Source: Candidatus Woesebacteria bacterium (GTDB lineage: Bacteria > Patescibacteriota > Microgenomatia > UBA8517). Taken from it: DNA of 41,958 bases. Shown here one piece after another: positions 15,823 through 24,728 of this stretch (its first letter is position 1; each line of letters begins with the position of its first letter). The position numbers and the translations under genes were made by a program. The stretch spans positions 1 through 41,958 of the forward strand of contig JAGUYM010000015.1 in the NCBI GenBank assembly GCA_020061305.1, written 5' to 3'. The notes below the pieces were generated by a model. The model saw only the letters and a program-made list of their open reading frames with translations, searched no databases and had not been told where the DNA came from.

Positions 15823-16740
15823 ATGCAGAACAAACTGGTAATCTTTGATGGGAATGCGTTGATCTACAGAGCTTTTCATGCACTTCCTCCTTTAACCTCA
15901 AAAGATGGGGTACAAACAAATGCCTTGTATGGAGTTGTTTCGATGTTAATAAATATTGTTGAAAACTTAAAGCCGACACATATTATTTTTTGTTTTGATG
16001 AGAAGGGCCCTACCTTCAGAAATAAACTTCTACCATCTTACCAATCACAAAGACCAGATACGCCTTCGGAATTAATACCACAATTTCAAATGGCTCGAGA
16101 GTTTTTAAAGTCAGTAAATATTCCTGTCTACTCAAAATCAGGTTATGAGGCAGACGATGTAATAGGAACTCTTGCAGAGCAGTACAAAGTACTAAGTACT
16201 AAGTACAAAGAACTGATCATAGTTACAGGTGATAGAGATATTTTGCAACTTGTTGATGATGCAAAAAATATAAAACTCTTTATGCCAATTGGAGGTCTTT
16301 CGAATGGCAAAATATTTGCGGAAAAAGAGACAGCTGAAAGAATGGGAGTACTACCAAATCAGATTGTTGATTATAAAGCGTTGGTTGGTGATCCTTCTGA
16401 TAATTACTTCGGAATTGCGGGAATTGGACCTAAAACAGCCTCATCACTTTTGGCCAAATATAAGACATTAGATGCTATTTATGAGCACATAAGTGAGATA
16501 CCCGAGAAGCTTCAAACAAAGCTTTTAGAAGGCAAAGAATCTGCGTATCTATCATATAAATTAGCAACCATTATTCGAGATGTACCTTTTGAATTCAATA
16601 TTGATGACGCAAATAAATGGGATTTAATTTCGGAAAATGTCTTAAAACTTTTTGATGAATTTGGTTTTAAAACATTAACTACTAGAATAAAGAAATTGGA
16701 GGAACAAATAGAAAAAGAAAAACAAGGAAGTTTATTCTGA
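15823..16740 (+). CDS. 5'-3' exonuclease (PolA N-terminal/FEN type), stand-alone
   Basis: 305 residues covering only the 5' nuclease domain of DNA polymerase I. FDGNALIYRAFHALPP, CFDEKGPTFRNKLLPSYQSQRP, YEADDVIGTLA and IVTGDRDILQLVDD carry the acidic metal-binding residues; the helix-hairpin-helix region is GDPSDNYFGIAGIGPKTASSLL. It removes RNA primers and 5' flaps; the polymerase domains are absent, so a separate polymerase and the ligase must complete Okazaki maturation. A heptamer tract (AGTACTA) encodes the VLSTKYKELI segment after the EADD motif. The ATG follows TATAAT by 6 nt. Confidence 0.93.
   Translation: MQNKLVIFDGNALIYRAFHALPPLTSKDGVQTNALYGVVSMLINIVENLKPTHIIFCFDEKGPTFRNKLLPSYQSQRPDTPSELIPQFQMAREFLKSVNIPVYSKSGYEADDVIGTLAEQYKVLSTKYKELIIVTGDRDILQLVDDAKNIKLFMPIGGLSNGKIFAEKETAERMGVLPNQIVDYKALVGDPSDNYFGIAGIGPKTASSLLAKYKTLDAIYEHISEIPEKLQTKLLEGKESAYLSYKLATIIRDVPFEFNIDDANKWDLISENVLKLFDEFGFKTLTTRIKKLEEQIEKEKQGSLF
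16181..16215 (+). repeat. Heptamer tract in the 5'-3' exonuclease gene
   Basis: Five consecutive 7-mers: AGTACAA, AGTACTA, AGTACTA, AGTACAA, AGAACTG. They encode a surface linker between two conserved acidic motifs. Confidence 0.85.
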
Positions 16741-16765
16741 AAGAACAAGCTTTGCTTATTTTAAT

Positions 16766-18040
16766 ATGAAAAACAATAAAAATCTAAAAGTTGCATTAGT
16801 ACATGATTATTTAATTGACTTTGGTGGTGCCGAAGAAGTTTTGTCTGTACTGCACGAAATGTTTCCAAGGGCTCCGATTTATGTATCAATATTAAACAAA
16901 AAAGGAATTGGAAGATTTATTGGAAAATATAAAAATGTTAAGTTTATAACTTCTTGGTTTAATTATGTTCCATTTGCTCCTAGAGCAATTTCGTTATTTA
17001 GATTCTTAGTTCCATTGATTTGGAATAGTTTTGATTTTTCAAGTTATGATTTGGTGATAACCAGCGCAAGTTGGGCTGTGACAAAAGGTGTTAAAAAAGG
17101 TAAAAATACAATTGAAATTTGCTATCTTCACACACCACCAAGATATTTATACGGATATAATACCTCAGTTATTTGGCAAGATAAGTGGTTCGGTTTCCTT
17201 GTAAATATTTATGGAGCCATAGTCAACCACTTCATGAGAATTTATGATTTTAAACAAGCCCAAAAGGTCGATTATTTTATCACTAATTCAAAAGAAGTAG
17301 GGAAGAGGGTTGAGAAATTTTATAAAAGATTTGATTATAAAGTTATTTATCCACCCATAAACACAACAAAAATATTGGAATCAAAAACAGTATCAGAAAA
17401 CAATGAGTTTTATCTTACTGGTGGTCGAATGGTTGCTGCAAAGAATTTTGACTTAATAATTAAAGCATTTAATATAAACGGTAAAAAATTAAAAATTTTT
17501 GGTTCAGGTATTCAAGAAAAATATTTAAGAAATATTGCAAATTCTAACATTGAATTTTTAGGTAAAGTTTCTGAAGAAAATAAATTTGAATTGTTAAGAT
17601 CGTGCAAAGCGTTTATTCTTGCTCAAAAAGATGAAGATTCTGGTATGACTGCAGTTGAAGTTCAAGCAGGAGGTAAGCCTGCCATTGCATTCAATGGAGG
17701 TGGATATCCAGAAACAATAGTTAGTGGAAAAACAGGCATATTGTTTGATGAATTAAACGAGGATTGTATAAATCAAACTATCAAAAGATTTGAGAAAATG
17801 AAATTTAAACAGGAAGATTGTATAAACCAAGCAAAGAAATTTAGTAAAGAAAGATTTAAAAAAGAAATGTTACAATTTGTTAATTCAAAATTAAAACGAG
17901 AGATGTTAAAAAAAACTGCTGGTGTATGGAAAGGGACGGAATTGGACAGTGATAAATTGTGGAAAGAGGTTTTAAAAAGAAAATCTCGACCTGTTGATTG
18001 GTTCGATAAAGCATGGCCAAAAGAATGGCTTAAAAAATAA
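16766..18040 (+). CDS. Glycosyltransferase family 4 with an unusual C-terminal tail
   Basis: 424 residues. The N-terminal Rossmann domain begins KVALVHDYLIDFGGAEEVL; the C-terminal GT-B domain has TGGRMVAAKNFDLIIKAF and the donor-sugar binding EDSGMTAVEVQAGGKPAIAFNGGGYPETI (a conserved E-x7-E motif). It should transfer a nucleotide-activated sugar to a cell-envelope glycan or lipid on the inner face of the membrane. The last roughly 48 residues (from about REMLKKTAGVWKGTELDSD) go beyond the normal end of the fold and resemble small toxin-antitoxin antitoxin tails; that is inference only. The Fpg start codon follows its stop by 1 nt. Confidence 0.88.
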   Translation: MKNNKNLKVALVHDYLIDFGGAEEVLSVLHEMFPRAPIYVSILNKKGIGRFIGKYKNVKFITSWFNYVPFAPRAISLFRFLVPLIWNSFDFSSYDLVITSASWAVTKGVKKGKNTIEICYLHTPPRYLYGYNTSVIWQDKWFGFLVNIYGAIVNHFMRIYDFKQAQKVDYFITNSKEVGKRVEKFYKRFDYKVIYPPINTTKILESKTVSENNEFYLTGGRMVAAKNFDLIIKAFNINGKKLKIFGSGIQEKYLRNIANSNIEFLGKVSEENKFELLRSCKAFILAQKDEDSGMTAVEVQAGGKPAIAFNGGGYPETIVSGKTGILFDELNEDCINQTIKRFEKMKFKQEDCINQAKKFSKERFKKEMLQFVNSKLKREMLKKTAGVWKGTELDSDKLWKEVLKRKSRPVDWFDKAWPKEWLKK

Positions 18041-18041
18041 T

Positions 18042-18869
18042 ATGCCGGAATTACCAGAAGTTGAGTCAATTAAATTACAATTAGAAAAATATGTTGTTGG
18101 GTCAAAGATCCAAAATATAGATGTACGAAATAAAAAATATGAAATAGAGACAAAAAAAATAATAGGGCAAAAAATAATTGGAGTTAGAAGGTTTGCCAAA
18201 CAGCTATCAATAGATCTAGATAATAATTATTCAATAATGATTCATGTGAAGATGACAGGTCAATTAATTTATAAAGGATCCAGACTAAAAGAAAATAGTC
18301 TCTCTAAAAAAGTTATAGGCGGAATTAATGGAAAACATACTCACTTAATTTTTCATCTTGATGACGGTGATCTTTATTATAATGATGTTAGGCAGTTTGG
18401 ATGGATTAAAGTTGTTGATAGTCCACAGTCTACAGCCAATGGTTATGCTCCAGAACCTTTGAAGGATTTGACTTTAGAATATTTTGAAAAACTACTTTCA
18501 AAATCAAAGAGAAATATTAAAGTTCTTTTGATGGATCAGGCAAAAATTGGTGGAGTGGGTAATATATATGCGAACGATGCACTTTGGCTTGCGGGTATTA
18601 GTCCACGGTCAACAGCTAACAGTCTACAGCCAGACAAGGCAAAAAAACTATATAATGCGATTGAAACAGTCCTAAAAACTGGTTTAAAATATGGTGGAGC
18701 TTCTGAACTTGCTTTTGTTACACCAGATGGCAATGAAGGTGAATATCAAAATCATACACTGGTTTATGGCAGAGAAGGGAAAGTTTGCAAGTCCTGTAAA
18801 AAAAATAAAATTGAAAAGTTCTTTTTAGGCGGTCGAGGGACATATTGGTGCAAAATATGCCAGAAGTAA
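18042..18869 (+). CDS. mutM: Formamidopyrimidine-DNA glycosylase (Fpg/MutM)
   Basis: 275 residues. The N-terminus MPELPEVES provides the catalytic Pro2 and Glu3 after Met removal, which fixes the start at 18042 rather than the track start at 17994. Further motifs are the H2TH region MDQAKIGGVGNIYANDALW (about 164-182) and the C-terminal zinc finger CKSCKKNKIEKF...GRGTYWCKICQK. It excises 8-oxoguanine and ring-opened purines and nicks the abasic site. Two heptamer tracts of the GTCCACA type lie inside the gene. It overlaps the next ORF by 13 nt. Confidence 0.96.
   Translation: MPELPEVESIKLQLEKYVVGSKIQNIDVRNKKYEIETKKIIGQKIIGVRRFAKQLSIDLDNNYSIMIHVKMTGQLIYKGSRLKENSLSKKVIGGINGKHTHLIFHLDDGDLYYNDVRQFGWIKVVDSPQSTANGYAPEPLKDLTLEYFEKLLSKSKRNIKVLLMDQAKIGGVGNIYANDALWLAGISPRSTANSLQPDKAKKLYNAIETVLKTGLKYGGASELAFVTPDGNEGEYQNHTLVYGREGKVCKSCKKNKIEKFFLGGRGTYWCKICQK
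18414..18441 (+). repeat. Heptamer tract 1 in fpg
   Basis: GTTGATA, GTCCACA, GTCTACA, GCCAATG in register. Confidence 0.65.
18601..18635 (+). repeat. Heptamer tract 2 in fpg
   Basis: GTCCACG, GTCAACA, GCTAACA, GTCTACA, GCCAGAC in register. It has the same unit family as the ligase tract at 23360. Confidence 0.8.
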
Positions 18870-19315
18870 AACACAAATTTCATTGGGTGCATTTATTGGG
18901 AGTAGTAATACTTGTTGGATATTTTGTGCTTTCTAAATTAAATACGGTTAACGCAGTTACAAGGCAAGATATCTTTTTATCATTTATCCAACTATATATC
19001 TTTGGTGCAATTTTTGCCTGCATTTTTTTATATCTTTTTTCCCACGAAAAATTTTTCCCTGTTGCCAAAGATATTGAAAAAGTTGAAGAAAAAAAAGAAA
19101 AGAAATATCTAAAAAGATATCTTCATCATGGTAAAATACTTGCAACTTTTATAATAGGAACATTGGGTGGTCCAGTTTTTTCATCTTTAACTGCAAGGTT
19201 ACTTTTAAGTAAAATGGGAATGGGGAAATATTTTATAGTGATCCTTGCCAATATCCCATCAACTCTTTTTACGGTAGGAATCACAAATGGATTTATAAAA
19301 ATTTTTGGTTTCTGA
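18857..19315 (+). CDS. Small membrane protein, unknown
   Basis: 152 residues from ATG 18857; the track start at 18845 is a TTG inside fpg. Three or four hydrophobic segments are visible: about 10-26, 41-62, 93-113 and 122-145. A Lys/Glu-rich cytoplasmic linker (DIEKVEEKKEKKYLKR) separates the two halves. The C-terminal half (TFIIGTLGGPVFSSLTARLLLS, YFIVILANIPSTLFTVGI) is Gly/Ser-rich like a small transport or insertion domain. No family is recognised. It overlaps fpg by 13 nt and its 3' end overlaps the convergent glycosyltransferase gene by 57 nt. Confidence 0.6.
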   Translation: MPEVKHKFHWVHLLGVVILVGYFVLSKLNTVNAVTRQDIFLSFIQLYIFGAIFACIFLYLFSHEKFFPVAKDIEKVEEKKEKKYLKRYLHHGKILATFIIGTLGGPVFSSLTARLLLSKMGMGKYFIVILANIPSTLFTVGITNGFIKIFGF

Positions 19316-20419
19316 AACCACTTTTTGGATTTTGAATTTTTGACTTTTATCTCTTGAGTTTTTAGATAAACGAATATAATCATCTTTTTTAATAAATTCG
19401 ACAATTAATTTTGCAAATTCTCTGGGTGAAACTCTTTTTGAAACAACCATGCCATTTGATTTGTCAACTAATTCTGAAATTGTTTCGTTTTTGATGCCGA
19501 TGATTGGCTTACCTGATGCTAGAGCTTGAATAACTGTGAGGCTTTGAGCCTCTTTTATTGAAGCTGAAATTAAATAGTCGCTTTTTCTAAACAATAAAGG
19601 GACAGTTTCTCTTTTTACAAATCCGTTTAAAAAAACATGATTAATATTATTAGATTTAATAAATTTTTTAAGTTTCAAAAAATATGCCGAGTTTGTAACA
19701 CTTTTTCCGTAACAGTATAGTCTAAATTTTTGGGGCAAATATTTAAATATTTTAACTAAAAAACCTTGATTTTTTCTTGGGCCATACGAACCCAAAAATA
19801 AAAAATTAACATATTTGGAATTAGGTTTCTTGGTCTGGATTTTTAAATATTCATCTAAATTTAATCCATTATTAATAATTTTTACTTTCATTTTTTTATC
19901 AATACTACGAATTGAATTGTAGATTTTTTTATTTAGTGCAATTACAGCATCTGTTTCATTTAGAAAATTTTTTAGACTTACATTTTTATATAAATTTTGA
20001 ACCAAATTAAAAAAAATATTCCCTTTTGATTCTGGAATTAGATGTTTGACTGCTTCTGTTGGAATATGATGAAATGTTGTAACAATGGGTATATTTTTAA
20101 GTTTGGCCCAATTTTTGATAAGCGAAGAGACAAAGATTGAATTATGTAAATGAACAATTTGTGGGTTAAAATTTTCTAATACTTTAAAACTATTATAAAT
20201 TGCTTGTGGTGTAAATAGTGGTAAATCAACACCCTTTATATTAATTGATGGGAACTTTACTATTTTGAGATTATTTTGTTTTTTTATACTAAATTTTCCA
20301 CCTAGACAGAAATATAAAACTTGATCATTTTTAGCTAATTCCTGAGCCAAAAGATCAGCAACCTGTGAGGCTCCAGTTTCAGAGTTCATTTTGTAATTTG
20401 AGGTCATTAAAATTTTCAT
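19259..20419 (-). CDS. Glycosyltransferase family 4
   Basis: 386 residues with GT-B architecture. N-terminal: MKILMTSNYKMNSETGASQVADLLAQEL, with the acceptor-side HLHNSIFVSSLIKNW and TTFHHIPTEAVKHLIP. C-terminal: NFLFLGSYGPRKNQGFLVKIF and SASIKEAQSLTVIQALASGKPIIG, the donor-binding E-x7-E region. It probably builds surface polysaccharide or glycolipid together with the other GT4 at 16766. The ATG is preceded by TATAAT with a 7-nt gap. It is divergent from recF, and the two -10 boxes overlap each other. Confidence 0.88.
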   Translation of the reverse strand: MKILMTSNYKMNSETGASQVADLLAQELAKNDQVLYFCLGGKFSIKKQNNLKIVKFPSINIKGVDLPLFTPQAIYNSFKVLENFNPQIVHLHNSIFVSSLIKNWAKLKNIPIVTTFHHIPTEAVKHLIPESKGNIFFNLVQNLYKNVSLKNFLNETDAVIALNKKIYNSIRSIDKKMKVKIINNGLNLDEYLKIQTKKPNSKYVNFLFLGSYGPRKNQGFLVKIFKYLPQKFRLYCYGKSVTNSAYFLKLKKFIKSNNINHVFLNGFVKRETVPLLFRKSDYLISASIKEAQSLTVIQALASGKPIIGIKNETISELVDKSNGMVVSKRVSPREFAKLIVEFIKKDDYIRLSKNSRDKSQKFKIQKVVSETKNFYKSICDSYRKKS

Positions 20420-20426
20420 TTCTGGT

Positions 20427-20434
20427 ATTATACT
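20427..20434. promoter_or_regulatory. Overlapping divergent -10 boxes between glycosyltransferase and recF
   Basis: The sequence ATTATACT reads TATAAT on the minus strand (20432-20427, 7 nt before the ATG at 20419) and TATACT on the plus strand (20429-20434, 9 nt before the ATG at 20444). The two promoters share bases, so firing of one should exclude the other. Confidence 0.5.
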
Positions 20435-20443
20435 TTAAAAAGC

Positions 20444-21523
20444 ATGTTAAAAAGTGTTTCTTTTACAAACTTCAGGAATTTTGAGAAAAAGACAGTTGAA
20501 TTTGGAGAAGGGGTTAATGTAATCAATGCCCCAAATGCAACTGGAAAAACAAATATTTTGGAAGGCATTTATTTTGCCTCAACAGGTAAAAGTTTCAAGG
20601 CCAAAAGAGAGGAAGAGGTGATTAGAAATGAGGCGGAGATTGCCAATGTATTGGCAGATTTAAGATTTATGAATGAAGATGTAAGATTGGCGGCAACCTT
20701 GACAAGGGGGGCTGTTAATATAGGGAAAGAGACTTTAGAAAAAATTCCAAAGAAAAAACTTTTAGTAAATGGAATCCCAAGGAGGCTTATAGATTTTGCA
20801 GGAAACTTAAAAACCACACTTTTTTTACCTGAAGATATTGATTTGGTTACTGGTTCACCATCAAAAAGAAGAAACTATCTCGACCAAGTGATTTCGCAAG
20901 TTGATAGAAATTACAGAAGGTCAGTTTTAATTTATGAAAGAGGCGTAAGGCAGAGAAATAAAATTTTATTAAAAATAAGGGAAGAGGGAATATCAAGAAA
21001 CCACTTGTTATTTTGGAATCAGATTTTAATAAAAAATGGAAATTATATCACCGAATCGCGCCAAAAATTTATAGAATTTACAAATTCTATTGACCATGGA
21101 CTTGGGACTTTGGACTATCGACTGGAGTACGATTCAAGCTTGATTTCTGAAAATAGGCTAGAACAATACAAAGTTGAGGAGGTGGCCGCAGGAACAACGC
21201 TTGTGGGACCCCATAGAGATGACTTCGCCTTTAGTCACGAGTCACAAGTCATAAGTCAATCACTTGCATCTTATGGGTCAAGGGGAGAGCAACGAATGGG
21301 GGTATTGTGGCTCAAGATGGCTGAAATAAAATTTATTGAAGAAAAAACAGGAGTAAAACCAACGCTTTTGTTGGATGATATATTTTCAGAACTGGATCAT
21401 GAGCATAGAAAAATTGTAGTTGACATGATACAAGGGTATCAGTCTATAATTACATCAGCAGATGAACATAACATAGCTGGAATTATGAATGGTGAATTAA
21501 GAATTAAGAATATCAATTTATGA
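20444..21523 (+). CDS. recF: DNA replication and repair protein RecF
   Basis: 359 residues, SMC-like ABC ATPase. Walker A INAPNATGKTNILEGIYF near residue 27, a central helical arm, the ABC signature region SLASYGSRGEQRMGVLWLKM, and Walker B TLLLDDIFSELDHEHR near residue 305. It loads RecA at gaps with RecO and RecR. The canonical GPNGxGKT loop reads APNATGKT. Three heptamer tracts interrupt the gene, including one just before the signature motif, yet the core motifs stay intact. Its stop overlaps the next small ORF by 4 nt (ATGA). Confidence 0.93.
   Translation: MLKSVSFTNFRNFEKKTVEFGEGVNVINAPNATGKTNILEGIYFASTGKSFKAKREEEVIRNEAEIANVLADLRFMNEDVRLAATLTRGAVNIGKETLEKIPKKKLLVNGIPRRLIDFAGNLKTTLFLPEDIDLVTGSPSKRRNYLDQVISQVDRNYRRSVLIYERGVRQRNKILLKIREEGISRNHLLFWNQILIKNGNYITESRQKFIEFTNSIDHGLGTLDYRLEYDSSLISENRLEQYKVEEVAAGTTLVGPHRDDFAFSHESQVISQSLASYGSRGEQRMGVLWLKMAEIKFIEEKTGVKPTLLLDDIFSELDHEHRKIVVDMIQGYQSIITSADEHNIAGIMNGELRIKNINL
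21092..21126 (+). repeat. Heptamer tract 1 in recF
   Basis: GACCATG, GACTTGG, GACTTTG, GACTATC, GACTGGA: five 7-mers sharing GAC. Confidence 0.75.
21233..21260 (+). repeat. Heptamer tract 2 in recF
   Basis: AGTCACG, AGTCACA, AGTCATA, AGTCAAT: four 7-mers immediately before the ABC signature region. Confidence 0.85.
21494..21514 (+). repeat. Heptamer tract 3 at the recF 3' end
   Basis: GAATTAA, GAATTAA, GAATATC at the extreme C-terminus of the coding sequence. Confidence 0.65.
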
Positions 21524-21753
21524 CAATTGAATCAAACAAAATTCCCATTAAGGTTTTTCAGATTCGTAAACCAAAGGATGGTAAAGATTATACATGGAGA
21601 AGAGTGAGAAGGGGCGAGTGGGAAAGAGTTTCGGGTGGTATGCCAGAAGGTATTTTTCCGTCAGAAGCAACAGTTGAAGTTCGAAATCATGAGGAAGCTT
21701 TGATTTATTCAGGTTCGCAGGCCGCACATACAGCCAAAAAATACGACGATTAA
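21520..21753 (+). CDS. Small conserved-looking protein, unknown
   Basis: 77 residues, soluble, basic and Trp-containing (DYTWRRVRRGEWERVSGG). No membrane segment or Cys motif. The pattern of short strands suggests a small beta domain, perhaps nucleic-acid binding, but this is speculative. It is translationally coupled to recF through an ATGA overlap, which points to co-expression. I recognise no family. Confidence 0.6.
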   Translation: MTIESNKIPIKVFQIRKPKDGKDYTWRRVRRGEWERVSGGMPEGIFPSEATVEVRNHEEALIYSGSQAAHTAKKYDD

Positions 21754-21782
21754 ATCCCCTTCATTTTCCGTAAAAAGTGCGG

Positions 21783-21788
21783 TATATT
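21783..21788 (+). promoter_or_regulatory. -10 box of the fic gene, leaderless geometry
   Basis: TATATT with a 6-nt gap to the ATG at 21795. Confidence 0.45.
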
Positions 21789-21794
21789 TAAATT

Positions 21795-22859
21795 ATGTAT
21801 TCTCCTAAGTTTGTTATTACAAATAGGACGCTTAAATCAATTGGTGTAGTCGAAGCGGCCAAAGAGGTAATTGAAAACGCTCCGCTTGTGCCAACTTTCG
21901 AAAGACAGTTTCAAACCGATGCCGCTTTAAGAACAATTCATCATGGAACCCACATTGAGGGAAATGAGATGAATCTTGCCCAAACTAAAAAAATTCTTGA
22001 AGGTCAGGATGTCTATGGTAAAGAAAGGGATGTTCAGGAGATTATAAATTACAGGAATGTGATGACTTTGCTTGATGAATTGGTCTACAAAAGAGGGGAT
22101 TATGATACCTCGGTACTTTTGGATATCCACAGAGCTACAGTTGATAAAATTGTAACTGCAGATAAAGTGGGGACAATTAGAAAAACGCAGGTTGTTATAA
22201 AAGAAGAAGGCACAGGAAAAGTTGTCCTTAAACCGCCACCTTTTGTTGAAGTGCCCTATCTTTTGGATGATTTTTTTGCATGGTTAAATAGTGAACCTTC
22301 AAAAGAAGTTCACCCAGTTTTAAGAGCTGGAGTTGCTCACTATGTTTTGGTTGCAATACACCCATTTGTTGAGGGAAACGGCAGATCAACAAGAGCTTTT
22401 ACCCAATTGATTTTAATGAAAGAGGGGTACGATATCAAAAGGTTTTTTTCATTGGAAGAACATTTTGATAAAGACCTGGCAAGCTATTATGAGGCACTTT
22501 TTAAGGTTGATGCTGATGCACCATCAATTGCCCAAAGAGATTTAACACCTTGGATAGAGTATTTTTCTGAGGTGGTTGCGGTGGAGCTTTCTAAAATTAA
22601 AGAAAAAGTTAGAAAGATATCACTTGATACCAGGATGAAAAGCAAGTTTGGGGAACAGGTAACACTAACCGAAAGGCAAATGAGGCTTATGGAATACATT
22701 GCAGATCAAAGCGGTGCTTCAATGCAGGAACTTAAAAAATTAATTCCAATGGTTTCAGAGGACACAATACTCCGTGACTTACAAAACTTGCAGAAAAAGG
22801 GGATAATTAAAAAGGAGGGTAGCACAAAGGCTAGTAGATATGTAATATCAAACAGATGA
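21795..22859 (+). CDS. Fic-domain protein (probable AMP-transferase) with winged helix
   Basis: 354 residues. The catalytic loop HPFVEGNGRSTRAF near residue 196 is a full HxFx(D/E)GNGR motif, so nucleotide transfer (usually AMPylation) is expected. THIEGN near residue 53 lies where class II Fic proteins carry their inhibitory helix, so self-inhibition is possible. A C-terminal winged helix (about 290-354, LTERQMRLMEYIADQSGASMQELKK) suggests DNA binding or autoregulation. It is the first gene of a small operon with its own leaderless promoter; the next ORF overlaps by 4 nt. The target protein is unknown. Confidence 0.92.
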   Translation: MYSPKFVITNRTLKSIGVVEAAKEVIENAPLVPTFERQFQTDAALRTIHHGTHIEGNEMNLAQTKKILEGQDVYGKERDVQEIINYRNVMTLLDELVYKRGDYDTSVLLDIHRATVDKIVTADKVGTIRKTQVVIKEEGTGKVVLKPPPFVEVPYLLDDFFAWLNSEPSKEVHPVLRAGVAHYVLVAIHPFVEGNGRSTRAFTQLILMKEGYDIKRFFSLEEHFDKDLASYYEALFKVDADAPSIAQRDLTPWIEYFSEVVAVELSKIKEKVRKISLDTRMKSKFGEQVTLTERQMRLMEYIADQSGASMQELKKLIPMVSEDTILRDLQNLQKKGIIKKEGSTKASRYVISNR

Positions 22860-23062
22860 CACCTAATGATCCACAATTTTTGTATATGATACTAATTCTA
22901 CCTAGTTTATTTGGACTAACTTTAATGGGAGAAGGGATATATAAGTGTGCCCATGAGGAATGGAGCGGATTAATAAGTGTATTTTTTGGGCTCTTGTTTA
23001 TTACCACAGTAATTTTTGCCTATTTCTTCTTTTCTTCATATATGAGTGGTCGTGGTATATAA
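22856..23062 (+). CDS. Small two-segment membrane protein, unknown
   Basis: 68 residues with two hydrophobic helices (about 8-26 and 37-60) joined by a short polar loop containing KCAHEEWSG. Coupled to fic by an ATGA overlap. No recognisable family; it could be an anchor or partner for the Fic protein, but nothing in the sequence shows that. Confidence 0.55.
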   Translation: MTPNDPQFLYMILILPSLFGLTLMGEGIYKCAHEEWSGLISVFFGLLFITTVIFAYFFFSSYMSGRGI

Positions 23063-23069
23063 TCAAGTT

Positions 23070-24725
23070 ATGCTTTTTAGTGAATTTAGTGTATATTTGC
23101 AAAGGCTAGAAAAGACTTCATCTAGACTTGAAATAACTGCAATTTTGAAAGAATTGTTTACAAAAACAGACGAAAAAGAAATTAAAGAAGTTGTTTATTT
23201 ATCGCTTGGGATACTTGCTCCAAATTATGAAAGCATCCTTTTAAATCTGGCTGAAAAAATGGTTTTACGCTCAGTATCTCTTGCCTACGAAAAGGATTTG
23301 GTTGAGGTTTCGAAGTTGTATAAAAAATATGGAGATTGTGGTAATACAGCGGAGAGTTTGTCCACAGTTCACAGCTCACAGTTCACTGTCCACGATGTTT
23401 TTGAAGAACTTGTTGAAATAGCTAACGATTCAGGCGAAGGATCACAGGATAGAAAAGTTGAAAAATTTGCAGAACTACTTAAAAGTTTGGATTCACTTTC
23501 TGTCCGCTATGTTGCAAGAATACCAGTTGGAAAACTTAGATTGGGCTTTTCTGAAAAAACTGTTTTAGATGCACTAGGTGCCGGTGAAAATGAATACAAT
23601 ATTTATCCTGATATTGGGCATATTGCGATGCTTGCTAAAACTCAAAAACTCCAAAATGTCAAACCAAAAGTGGGTGTGCCGGTTGTTCCAATGTTGGCCC
23701 AAAGGCTTAATTCTCCATCAGAAATGATTAAAAAAATGGGTGAGGTTTCAGTTGAACCAAAATTTGATGGTTTGCGTATTTTTATACATTTCAGAAGGAA
23801 GGACAATTTCATCCGTATTTTTACTCGTAACATGAATGCAATTGATATAAATACATTTCCTGAACTTTCAGAAGTTGGTAAATATATTAATGCAGATGAG
23901 GTAATTTTAGATACTGAGGCAGTTGGCCTTGATCCAGAAAGACAGATGTTTGTTGATTTTCAAAAAACAGTAAGCAGAAGAAGAAAACATGAGATTGAAA
24001 AGAACTCAGAAGAAATTCCATTACAGTTTCAAGTTTTTGATGTTTTATTTGTTGATGGTAAAAGTTTAATGAATGAAGAATATCTTAAAAGAAGAGAAGA
24101 GTTATTAAAGGTTGTCAAAAATGGTGATCTTTTAAGGATAGATGAAAATGCCATTACAAAAGATCCTGAACTTATTAAAAAACTGCATGAGAAATACTTA
24201 AAAGTGGGACTTGAGGGGGTAGTTGTCAAAAGAGCAAATGGTAAATATGTCTCAGGTAGAACTGGTTGGAATTGGGTCAAAATGAAAGAAGAGGAAGGTC
24301 AACAAGGCAGGCTCTCTGACACTCTGGATTGTATTGTAATGGGTTATTTTGTTGGCAGGGGTAAGAGGTCTCAGTTTGGAATGGGGATGTTGCTTGTGGG
24401 TGTCAAAAATAATGATCAAGTTCTAACATTAACAAAAATTGGAACTGGTTTGACCGAAAAAATGCTTGTTAATTTAAAAAATAGAATAGATAAAATATCA
24501 ACAAAAGAGAAACCTAAAGAATACGAGGCACAGAAAGATCTAATTCCTGATGTCTGGGCTATGCCTAAACTAATTGTAGAGGTAACTGCTGACAGTATTT
24601 CCAAAAGTACGAAACATTCAACAGGCCTATCACTTCGTTTCCCTAGATTTATAAAAATTAGGGAAGATAAGGGAGTAAATGAGGCAACAACATTGAAAGA
24701 ACTCAAAGATATCTCTACAATGTAA
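23070..24725 (+). CDS. ATP-dependent DNA ligase (archaeal/LigB-like type)
   Basis: 551 residues from ATG 23070; the track start at 23046 is a GTG inside the preceding ORF. Domains: N-terminal DNA-binding (about 1-200), nucleotidyltransferase with the adenylated Lys in VEPKFDGLRIFIHF near residue 232, downstream motifs (FQVFDVLFVDG, EGVVVKRANGKYVSGR, WVKMKEE) and a C-terminal OB fold ending in LRFPRFIKIREDKG. It seals nicks using ATP, in contrast to the NAD ligase LigA of most bacteria; LigA may exist elsewhere. A GTCCACA-type heptamer tract encodes the TVHSSQFTVHD insert in the N-terminal domain. Confidence 0.93.
   Translation: MLFSEFSVYLQRLEKTSSRLEITAILKELFTKTDEKEIKEVVYLSLGILAPNYESILLNLAEKMVLRSVSLAYEKDLVEVSKLYKKYGDCGNTAESLSTVHSSQFTVHDVFEELVEIANDSGEGSQDRKVEKFAELLKSLDSLSVRYVARIPVGKLRLGFSEKTVLDALGAGENEYNIYPDIGHIAMLAKTQKLQNVKPKVGVPVVPMLAQRLNSPSEMIKKMGEVSVEPKFDGLRIFIHFRRKDNFIRIFTRNMNAIDINTFPELSEVGKYINADEVILDTEAVGLDPERQMFVDFQKTVSRRRKHEIEKNSEEIPLQFQVFDVLFVDGKSLMNEEYLKRREELLKVVKNGDLLRIDENAITKDPELIKKLHEKYLKVGLEGVVVKRANGKYVSGRTGWNWVKMKEEEGQQGRLSDTLDCIVMGYFVGRGKRSQFGMGMLLVGVKNNDQVLTLTKIGTGLTEKMLVNLKNRIDKISTKEKPKEYEAQKDLIPDVWAMPKLIVEVTADSISKSTKHSTGLSLRFPRFIKIREDKGVNEATTLKELKDISTM
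23360..23394 (+). repeat. Heptamer tract in the ligase gene
   Basis: Five 7-mers in register: GTCCACA, GTTCACA, GCTCACA, GTTCACT, GTCCACG. Confidence 0.85.
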
Positions 24726-24728
24726 TTG

